Shown here in pieces: positions 9,498 to 19,135 of a stretch of DNA of 37,388 bases. This DNA is from an uncultured delta proteobacterium (GTDB lineage Bacteria > Myxococcota_A > UBA9160 > JAFDET01): the NCBI GenBank assembly GCA_947260035.1, contig CAMYOO010000007.1:1-37388 (forward strand). The letters run 5' to 3'. A model generated the notes under the pieces. That model saw nothing but the letters and a program-made list of their open reading frames with translations. It had not been told where the DNA came from and searched no databases. The translations under genes and the position numbers were made by a program. Within the stretch, counting starts at the first letter, position 1; each line of letters starts with the position of its first letter.

Positions 9498-10529
9498 TCA
9501 GGTGAGGCCGGGGAGGACGTAGGTTCGGGTCAGCTCTTTCATGCGCCGGCAGAAGCGCAGGATGGAGTCGGCTCGCGCGGGGTGGGCGCGGCCGCGGAGC
9601 CGGCGGGCGAGGCGCTGGCGGCCCGACTCGGGGTAGAGGCGCGGTACCTGGCTGTGGCGGTACAGATCCACCTCCCGCAGCGGATCGAGCACAACCGCTT
9701 TCTTGTCGCGACGGAAGAACGTCTTGGCGTGGTAGGCGGCCGTCTCTTCGTAGCTCAGGACGCCCGCCGCGTAGAGCAGGTCGAAGCCGTGCAGCGGGTA
9801 GGGAAGCGATACCAACGGCACGCCGTCGTCGCGCAGCAGCGCAACCGCCACCGACAGGCTGGGCTGGTCGTTGCGCACGATGTGATCGTGCTGCTCGTCG
9901 ACTCCCGTGTAGCGCTCGTCCAGCAGGCGCGCGACGCGCTCCCAGTGCTCGCGCAGCCGGCAGTCGGACGGGACCAGCAGCACGCCCGTGTTGTAGTGAG
10001 CCGGAATCGCCTCGCGGAAGGGCTCGCGCATGACGCTGGGCGGAAGCGCATCCTCCAGCTGGGCGATCAGCGGAAGCACACGCGCCTCGGGCGGTTCGGT
10101 GCCGGCCAGTTCGTAGAGCTCTTCCCAGAGCGCGCACGGGATGCGGTTGGTGGCGGCATCCAGGGCGGCGAAGCCCTTCAGGTTCGCGCACGCCGGCGCC
10201 AGATCATTCAGCACCACGGTATCGGCGTCCAGCAGCAGGATGCGCCCGGTGGCGCTCTCCACCTCGAGTCCGCGCAGCTTGTTGAGGTAGCGCTGGCCAC
10301 GCAGGGTGAGCTCGAGGCGGGTCGAGACCTGCGCGCCACAGCGCTCGGCCAGGGCGGCCACCCCGGCGGGGGGATCGCCGATGCAGACCAGATGCAGCGG
10401 CCAATCGCGCGAGGCGCCCCGGTGCTCGAGCCAGGATCCCAGGAAGAGCAGCGTGCGCGCCTCGAAGATGCGACGGCCCGAGCCGGCGAAGTCCGGAACC
10501 ACCACCACATCGACGGCCGCGCCGCTCAA
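9498..10529 (-). CDS. Glycosyltransferase-like protein (GT8-like or capsule-type; DxD)
   Basis: VDVVVVPDFAGSGRRIFEARTLLFLGSWLEHRG, GRILLLDADTVVLNDL, HYNTGVLLVPSD. Probable TTG start overlapping the preceding stop. Confidence 0.65.
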   Translation of the reverse strand: MSGAAVDVVVVPDFAGSGRRIFEARTLLFLGSWLEHRGASRDWPLHLVCIGDPPAGVAALAERCGAQVSTRLELTLRGQRYLNKLRGLEVESATGRILLLDADTVVLNDLAPACANLKGFAALDAATNRIPCALWEELYELAGTEPPEARVLPLIAQLEDALPPSVMREPFREAIPAHYNTGVLLVPSDCRLREHWERVARLLDERYTGVDEQHDHIVRNDQPSLSVAVALLRDDGVPLVSLPYPLHGFDLLYAAGVLSYEETAAYHAKTFFRRDKKAVVLDPLREVDLYRHSQVPRLYPESGRQRLARRLRGRAHPARADSILRFCRRMKELTRTYVLPGLT

Positions 10530-12103
10530 CGCATCGCCCCCAGGAACCGGCGCCGGACGCGCTCCGCGCGCCAGGCCAGCCGGCCCGACAACGCCGTGGG
10601 GGCGCGGCCCAGCAGCACCAGCCCGCGCCGGCGCGGGTCCTCGCCCAGCCGGGAGGCCAGGGCGGCCAGCTCGGCTCGCGGCACCGGCAGGGCGCCGTCC
10701 GCCGCGCAGCCCTCCAGCCAGCGCGCCAGGGCTGCGATGGCCGGCTGGTTCTCCTCGGGCGGCGGCGGCGTCCCCGGAACGCCCAGCCACAGGCGCAGGT
10801 CCTCCCTGGTCAACCCGGGCGCCGTTTCCAGGGCCGCATCGACGGCCTGGGCCAGGCGCGCGCGATAGACCCCGCGCCCATCCTGGTCCCCCGTCGTCGC
10901 GCCGGGCACGTGCAGGCGCAGCAGCAGCAGGGGCAGGCGGCCCGAGCGTCCGTCGACGGGCTCCTGGCCGAGCTCTCCGACGCGCTCCAGCAGACGCTCG
11001 CGCAGCTCGGCCAGACGCGGATCCTCCGAAGTCTCGATCCAACCCCAGCGATCGCGCCCCTGCATCCTCACCAGAAGGGGCCCCGCATAGGGCCAGCGCT
11101 CCGGCTGTTCCAGCAGCCGGAGCAGCGTGGTCATGAACAGGATCGGACCCAGGGGCGTTTCGTGGGTGGTGAGGCTGCCCTCGCGGAAACGCCGCGTTCC
11201 CAGCTCCGCATCCAGCGCGATCACCCGCGTGCCGCGCAGGCCCAGCCGGAACCAGTAGAGCGCATCCGACGCGTCCGAGTGGGGGATCGAGAAGTCCTCA
11301 TCCCAGGGACCCGTCTCCAGCAGGATCCAGCGCGGAACCAGGACCGTGCTGGTCTGGAAGGGGTAGCGGCGCACCCAGGTGGCGAGCAGGTCGCGGGTGG
11401 GGCACAGGCCGTCACCCAGACGCGTGCCGCGCGGCGCCTCGTCGCCGGGCGCTTCTCCGCCCTGCGCGCGGTAGCGACTGACGCACAACTCGGCTTCGGG
11501 GACCGCGCGCAGCGCAGCCAGCTTGCGTTCCACGGAGTCGGTATCCATGGCGTCGTCGGCATCCAGGAAGTGCACGAACGCGCCCCGAGCCTCCCCGATG
11601 CCGGTGTTGCGCGCCCCCGCGGCGCCGCGGTTCTCCTGGCGCACGATGCGAACTCGTCCGCCCGCCAACGCGTCCGCCAGCGCCGCTTCGGGCTCGTCGG
11701 ACGAGCCGTCGTCGACGACCACCACCTCCAGCGCGGGCCAGGTCTGCGCCAGGGCGCTGGCCACCGCCTCACCCACCAGATGCGCGGCGTTGTAGACGGG
11801 GACCACGACCGTCACCAGCGGAAAGCGGGAAACATCGTCCGGCTCCAGCAGATGCAACAACCAGGTGGCGAGGAAACGCGCGCGGGCGCGAGCGATCGGA
11901 TCGTCGAGCGCCAGCGCCTCTTCCAGGCCGCCCAGGTGCACCGCGACGGGATCGCGCCGCGACGGCGCCGCCAGCAGCTCCGCGGGCTCGGGAAAAGGCG
12001 GCCGAGCGCGCAGCGCCTCGGCAACCGCACGGGCCGCGTCCGGGTCCGGCGCGGCCGTCTCGGGCGCGCGCGCAACCGCTTCGAGCCAGGGGACGGGATC
12101 CAT
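10526..12103 (-). CDS. Family 2 glycosyltransferase
   Basis: FPLVTVVVPVYNAAHLVGEAVASALAQTWPALEVVVVDDGSSDE, ARNTGIGEARGAFVHFLDADDAMD. Confidence 0.92.
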   Translation of the reverse strand: MDPVPWLEAVARAPETAAPDPDAARAVAEALRARPPFPEPAELLAAPSRRDPVAVHLGGLEEALALDDPIARARARFLATWLLHLLEPDDVSRFPLVTVVVPVYNAAHLVGEAVASALAQTWPALEVVVVDDGSSDEPEAALADALAGGRVRIVRQENRGAAGARNTGIGEARGAFVHFLDADDAMDTDSVERKLAALRAVPEAELCVSRYRAQGGEAPGDEAPRGTRLGDGLCPTRDLLATWVRRYPFQTSTVLVPRWILLETGPWDEDFSIPHSDASDALYWFRLGLRGTRVIALDAELGTRRFREGSLTTHETPLGPILFMTTLLRLLEQPERWPYAGPLLVRMQGRDRWGWIETSEDPRLAELRERLLERVGELGQEPVDGRSGRLPLLLLRLHVPGATTGDQDGRGVYRARLAQAVDAALETAPGLTREDLRLWLGVPGTPPPPEENQPAIAALARWLEGCAADGALPVPRAELAALASRLGEDPRRRGLVLLGRAPTALSGRLAWRAERVRRRFLGAMR

Positions 12104-12159
12104 TCCGCGTGGATGGTACCGAACGCCGCCGCCGCGCCGGGCCCCGCAGCACGCTGCGG

Positions 12160-13431
12160 CTAGGCCCCGTCGCCTCCGGCCTTTTCGCGCGACTCCCGAG
12201 CCGCGGCGTTGAAGACGCCCTTGCTCATCAGGGCCCGGGACTTCCCGGCACGCGCCTCGTAGATCTCCGCCCGAACGGCATGGGCCTCGTCGTTGCCGGG
12301 CTCCGCACGGACGGCCCAGTCGGCCAGATGCGCCGCGAGGCGCAGCTCGCCCGACCGGCCCAACGCGCGGGCACGCGCCGCCAGCGCATCGACGCCGCCG
12401 GCCAGGCGTGCCACCTCCCGGCCGAGGTCCGACTCCTGCGCCGGCCGCAAGTGCGACGGGCTGCCGTCGTACCAGCCGCCGTAGAGGCGCCAGATGTTGC
12501 GCACCACGAACTCGGGATCGTCGTAGACCGGCTGCAGATAGGGCCGCTCGGCCAGGTGGGCCGGTGGACGCACCTCGTGCAGGATCGCGTCCAGCTCGGC
12601 GCCGGCGTTCATGCGTTCCAAGGTCTCACTCACCAGGTGCTCGAGCCACTCGGCCGTCTCGCACAGCGCCTGCGCGACGCGATCCGCGCCCAGGACGGGC
12701 GGGCCGTGGCCGGGCACCAGGACCTCCGGATCCAGGGATGCCATCTCTCGCAGGGACGCCGCCCATTCGTCCGGGTAGCGCTGCGCCTTCTGGGGATTGC
12801 CCGCATTGGGCGTGACCCAGACGAACTGGTCGCCGGTGAAGACCACCTTGTGCTCGGGCCACCAGGCCCAGGTGTGATCGTCGGTCTCGCCCCGGGCGTG
12901 GCGCAGCTCGAGGCGGGTAGAGCCGGCCTCCAGCGTCATCTCGGCATCGTAGGTGACGTCGGGATACTCGTAGCGCTCGGGCCACTCGAGCTCGCGCGGC
13001 AGCGAGAACTGGCGCTGGTTGATGCAGGCGTTGTAGCCCCGCGTCTTGCGGTAGCGATCGAAACGCCCCACCAGGTTGCGGTGCCCCACGATCCGGGGGC
13101 GCGGTGCGCCCTGCTCCCGGGCCTCCTCCAGGAAGGGCGGTAGACCGAAAGCGTGATCCACGTGGCCATGGGTGTACACGGCAGCGTGCAGGCGCGCCGT
13201 TTCGACCCGCCGGATGGCCTCGAAGCTGCGGGCTGCGGTGAGATAGGCGCCCGTATCCACCAGGACCAGCCCGGCGTCGCTGCGCAGGGCGCTCACGTTG
13301 GCAAAGCCCTGCAGAAACACCAGCCCCGGAGCGATCTCCTCCGTCTCGAAGCTGGGACGCATCAGGCCTGTCGCCCGGCCGACGAAGTCGCCCTGCCAGC
13401 TTCGTTCGGCAAGATCGATGATCGCTCCCAT
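12160..13431 (-). CDS. MBL-fold hydrolase, alkyl sulfatase-like (with dimerisation-type region)
   Basis: VYTHGHVDHAFGLPPFLEEA (THxHxDH), HARGETDDHTWAWWPEHKVVFTGDQFVWVTPNAGNPQK, NIWRLYGGWYDGSPSHLRPA. Confidence 0.85.
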   Translation of the reverse strand: MGAIIDLAERSWQGDFVGRATGLMRPSFETEEIAPGLVFLQGFANVSALRSDAGLVLVDTGAYLTAARSFEAIRRVETARLHAAVYTHGHVDHAFGLPPFLEEAREQGAPRPRIVGHRNLVGRFDRYRKTRGYNACINQRQFSLPRELEWPERYEYPDVTYDAEMTLEAGSTRLELRHARGETDDHTWAWWPEHKVVFTGDQFVWVTPNAGNPQKAQRYPDEWAASLREMASLDPEVLVPGHGPPVLGADRVAQALCETAEWLEHLVSETLERMNAGAELDAILHEVRPPAHLAERPYLQPVYDDPEFVVRNIWRLYGGWYDGSPSHLRPAQESDLGREVARLAGGVDALAARARALGRSGELRLAAHLADWAVRAEPGNDEAHAVRAEIYEARAGKSRALMSKGVFNAAARESREKAGGDGA

Positions 13432-13486
13432 TATTTCCTCCGCTCGACTCCCGGCAGGCCGACTCTATCACGCTACCTTCCGGGCT

Positions 13487-15697
<2,211 letters not shown>

Positions 15698-15712
15698 AGC
15701 AGGGACGGGGGT

Positions 15713-16696
15713 TCAGTCCAGGGTCCAGAGGGGCGCGGTCTGGGCCGCCGGCACGTTGAACATCTCGTACAGCGCCGGGATGTGGCTCAGCATCAGGACC
15801 AGGCACACGGCCGCGCAGAGCAGCGCGTACACCAGAAAGCCGCGTTCGCGGTGCAATCTCTCCGGGTTCTGCACGGGGCTGTCCGCCTGCAGGCCGATCT
15901 TCATGTAGTAGGCGAAGAAACCGCCCACCAGAGGCAGAGCCAGGATCAGCTCCAGCTTGTAGCGAACGATGAACACGCCGGTGAAGAGTCCCGCCATCAC
16001 CGCGTAGAAGAAGAGGCTCACCATGAGTCGCTCTTCGTTGTAGTGGCGGAAGGAGCGGCGGTACGCGACGGCGACCTCCTTGTCGTCGATGCGCCGATAC
16101 TCGGCCAGTCGCTTGATGGCCATGAAGAACGCGCCGGCCATCCAATAGGCGATGAAGAGCGACACCGGCGGCACCGAGCTCTGGTCAACGGCAAACCAGC
16201 CCAGCAGCAGGCGAATCGGGTTGTTGATCGACTCCGACAGGACGTCCAGGTAGGGAAGCTCCTTGGTGCGGAGCGGCGGGACGTTGTAGACGACGCCGGC
16301 AATGAAGAACGCGAGAGCCGTAGCCGCCACGGTGGGATGCGCGAGCCAGCCGGCTCCGATGCCGGCGGTCGCCAGCAGCAGCCATTCGGCCAGCGCGATG
16401 GGAGTCTTGATCAGACCCGCGGCCGCGGGACGAGTGCGCTTGACGGGATGCAGGCGGTCCTGGGGCGCATCCAGCAACTCGTTGATCACGTAGTTGCTGG
16501 ACGCCACCAGACAGGCGGCCAGCAGGGCGAGCAACACCTTGGGCAGGGCCGCGAAGGTGACGTTGGCGGGGTCGAGGAAGTAGGCGACCGCTACGCCCAG
16601 GAGCATGAAGACGTTCTTGAACCAATGATCGACCCGCGCGATCTGGACGTAGGGCCAGATGCGGCCCGACTCAGGCACGGCGGCGGTCGATTCCAT
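15713..16696 (-). CDS. UbiA-family prenyltransferase, decaprenyl-phosphate phosphoribosyltransferase (DPPR synthase)-like
   Basis: ARVDHWFKNVFMLLGVAVAY, SNYVINELLDAPQDRLHPVKRTRPAAAG, AFFMAIKRLAEYRRI; multiple TM segments. Confidence 0.85.
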   Translation of the reverse strand: MESTAAVPESGRIWPYVQIARVDHWFKNVFMLLGVAVAYFLDPANVTFAALPKVLLALLAACLVASSNYVINELLDAPQDRLHPVKRTRPAAAGLIKTPIALAEWLLLATAGIGAGWLAHPTVAATALAFFIAGVVYNVPPLRTKELPYLDVLSESINNPIRLLLGWFAVDQSSVPPVSLFIAYWMAGAFFMAIKRLAEYRRIDDKEVAVAYRRSFRHYNEERLMVSLFFYAVMAGLFTGVFIVRYKLELILALPLVGGFFAYYMKIGLQADSPVQNPERLHRERGFLVYALLCAAVCLVLMLSHIPALYEMFNVPAAQTAPLWTLD

Positions 16697-17408
16697 GGAG
16701 CAGCTCCGAGAGGGAGGACACGCGGACGGGATCCCCGGTCGCGCGGATCGCAGCGGCCCCCCGGCGGAGGAGAGTAGGGCTGCGTTCGAGGATCGCGCAA
16801 GGCATGCCGGCTCGCGCCGCACCCGCTCCGTCGATCTCGACGCGGTCGCCCACGTAGAGGACCTGGGCGGGTTCCAGGCCCCAGAGTTCGCAGGCGCGCT
16901 GGAAACCGCGAGGGTGCGGCTTGAAGGCGTCGATCTCGTCGTCGGTGGCGCAGAGCTGGGGCTCCATGGCGTCGGAGACGCCCAGCGCCTGCAGCTTGGA
17001 CCGCACCGGATGATCGGAGAAGACACCCGCGCGCAGGCCGCGGTCGCGAAGGCTGTCCAACAGGTCCACCAGGCCGCGTCGCCGGCAGCGATGCAGATGC
17101 TTGAGCGGGCGTTCCTCGATCCACTCATGCGCCCAGCCTTCGAGCTCGGCGACCGGGACTCCCGCCCGCTGCGCCGCGGCCTCATACTGGAGGCGCTCCA
17201 ACGGCGTGTCTCGCTCGACGCCGCGCAGCTCCTCGCGCACGCTGCGAAAGGCCGAAAGGCCGCGAAGCGTGCGCTGCGCCGCAGCCGGCGAGCCGCGCAG
17301 GAAGAGGGTCGCCAGCTCCAGCACCATCAACGCGCGCAGAGGCGGCTGGTGATACAGGGTTCCGTCCAGGTCGAAGAGAACGGCGCGCAGCGGAGGGTGA
17401 TCGCTCAC
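16671..17408 (-). CDS. HAD-superfamily hydrolase
   Basis: LRAVLFDLDGTLYHQPPLRA, AGVFSDHPVRSKLQALG, FKPHPRGFQRA, VLYVGDRVEIDGAGAARAGM. Confidence 0.88.
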   Translation of the reverse strand: MSDHPPLRAVLFDLDGTLYHQPPLRALMVLELATLFLRGSPAAAQRTLRGLSAFRSVREELRGVERDTPLERLQYEAAAQRAGVPVAELEGWAHEWIEERPLKHLHRCRRRGLVDLLDSLRDRGLRAGVFSDHPVRSKLQALGVSDAMEPQLCATDDEIDAFKPHPRGFQRACELWGLEPAQVLYVGDRVEIDGAGAARAGMPCAILERSPTLLRRGAAAIRATGDPVRVSSLSELLHGIDRRRA

Positions 17409-19117
17409 GGTTGCAGCCGGTAGACCTGCACGTCGGAGCTGTCGGCCTCCTCGGGCACCGGGAGCGTGGCGACGTGCTGGAAGCCGGGCACCACAGCGCC
17501 GTCGCGGAACGCCTCGGCCAGCGCGACCCCCAGGCGCCGGTGGTAGTACGCCGCCGAGCGATTGGTCACGTCGCCGCGGTGGGTCCACACCACCAGCTCG
17601 TATCCGTCATCGCGCATGTAGGCCGCCAGCCCCGCCGGGTCCTCGGCCTTCACCTTGGCGAAGGAGCCGAGCCGATCCTTGGGAAGATCCACCAGGTGGA
17701 GGATGTGCTTGCGCGACAGCACGATGATTCGCTCGTCGGGCCCCAGATTCTCTTCCAGCCAGTGCGCCAGCGTCCAGGACGCGTAGTTCGCATGATAGAC
17801 CTCGTGAAGCTCCAGCTTCTTGCGCGCGACTCCCGACACCATCGCGCTGCTGAGGAACGCCAGCGCGATGAATGCGGCCGTGCGGCGCAGAACGGTGGGT
17901 GGCGATGCGTTGCGCAGCAGCGCCCAGACCGCGATGCCCACGCAGGCCAGAACGTAGCCGGCATCCAGCGCGGGAAGCGCCAGGCTCGGCCGCCCGCCGA
18001 GCACCGACATCCAGAACGCCAGGACGCCCGCCCACACCAGGCAGGCGGCGCCCAGCAGCGCGGGCCCCGCGCTCTCGGGCAGGCGCCGGGCCAGCTGCTG
18101 CGTCGCACCGTCGCAGAGCCGCACCAGGCCGTGGGCGCAGAAGAGCAGTGGAATCCAAAGGACTGGATAGGCGTAGCGAGCCTTGTTGACGCCAAAGGCC
18201 GCCACCACCGCGGTCGCCACGCCGAAGAAGCACAGCATCAGGAGCGCGTCGCGGCGGAAGCGGCGCAGACCGCTGGCCACGCCGAAGGCGATGGGCACGC
18301 CCACCAGCAGCAGACCGAGCGCCAGCAGGAGCGGGGAGGAGACGTTGAGGAAGGCGAACGACTCGCGCAGCGCGCGCAACGCAAAGGCGGGCTCGGGACG
18401 CCAGCCCATGCCCTCCATCAGCTCCAGGTAGAAGCTCTGGCCCTTGCCCAGGAAGGCACCCAGCGCCGTCCACGCCAGCAGCCCCGTCGAAGCCAGGGCG
18501 CCGAGGATCGCGTGGCGCCAGAAGCGCCCGTCCTCGCGCCAGTTCAGGAAGAACAAGATCGGCGCCAGGGTGGCCGCCTCCGCGCGACCCAGGCCCACGA
18601 CGAAGGCCGCCGCGTACTGCCAGGGCGAACGGCGCTGGTGCAGCACGAAGGTCAGCACCACGAAGAAGCCCAGGCTCGGCTCCACCAGCGGCTGGAGCCC
18701 CATGACGTGGAACTGCACCGTGGTTGCGAACAGCAGAGGCACCAGGATGGCGCCCTCGCCCATGGCACGGCGGGCGTACACGAAGAGCAGCGCCAGGGTC
18801 GCCAGCGCGAAGCCGGCGTTGGTCACCAGCGCCGCGTGCAGCTCGCGATGCGGCTCCGGCATGAGCGGCGAGGCCAGCGCCATCACGGCCGGGAACGCCG
18901 GCAGCCGCTTGTACTCACCGGGCAGCTCGAACGCCGCCAGGCTCCGGGCCAGGCGTTCGAAGGAGTAGTAGTCGTTGTTGGGAAGCAGAAAGGGGTGGTA
19001 CTGGACGACCCAGGCCGCCAGGGTCAGGGCGCACAGGAAGAGCAGCGCAAAGCGCTCTCCGCGCAGCGCGGCACCCGCCTCGCGGACGCCTGCCCCCCGG
19101 TTCGTGCCCTCGGCCAT
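17405..19117 (-). CDS. Polytopic membrane protein, GT-C/GT39-like glycosyltransferase candidate
   Basis: Many hydrophobic segments; LLPNNDYYSFERLARSL, FPAVMALASPLM, soluble C-terminal region. GTGA overlap with the downstream HAD gene. Confidence 0.6.
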   Translation of the reverse strand: MAEGTNRGAGVREAGAALRGERFALLFLCALTLAAWVVQYHPFLLPNNDYYSFERLARSLAAFELPGEYKRLPAFPAVMALASPLMPEPHRELHAALVTNAGFALATLALLFVYARRAMGEGAILVPLLFATTVQFHVMGLQPLVEPSLGFFVVLTFVLHQRRSPWQYAAAFVVGLGRAEAATLAPILFFLNWREDGRFWRHAILGALASTGLLAWTALGAFLGKGQSFYLELMEGMGWRPEPAFALRALRESFAFLNVSSPLLLALGLLLVGVPIAFGVASGLRRFRRDALLMLCFFGVATAVVAAFGVNKARYAYPVLWIPLLFCAHGLVRLCDGATQQLARRLPESAGPALLGAACLVWAGVLAFWMSVLGGRPSLALPALDAGYVLACVGIAVWALLRNASPPTVLRRTAAFIALAFLSSAMVSGVARKKLELHEVYHANYASWTLAHWLEENLGPDERIIVLSRKHILHLVDLPKDRLGSFAKVKAEDPAGLAAYMRDDGYELVVWTHRGDVTNRSAAYYHRRLGVALAEAFRDGAVVPGFQHVATLPVPEEADSSDVQVYRLQP

Positions 19118-19135
19118 GACCGCGAAGGATACCCC

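Noticed and set aside
12139-12167. Hairpin ccgcagc-ac-gctgcgg after the MBL gene as an intrinsic terminator
   Set aside because: Short stem includes the stop-codon area and has no U-tract; common by chance in this GC content.
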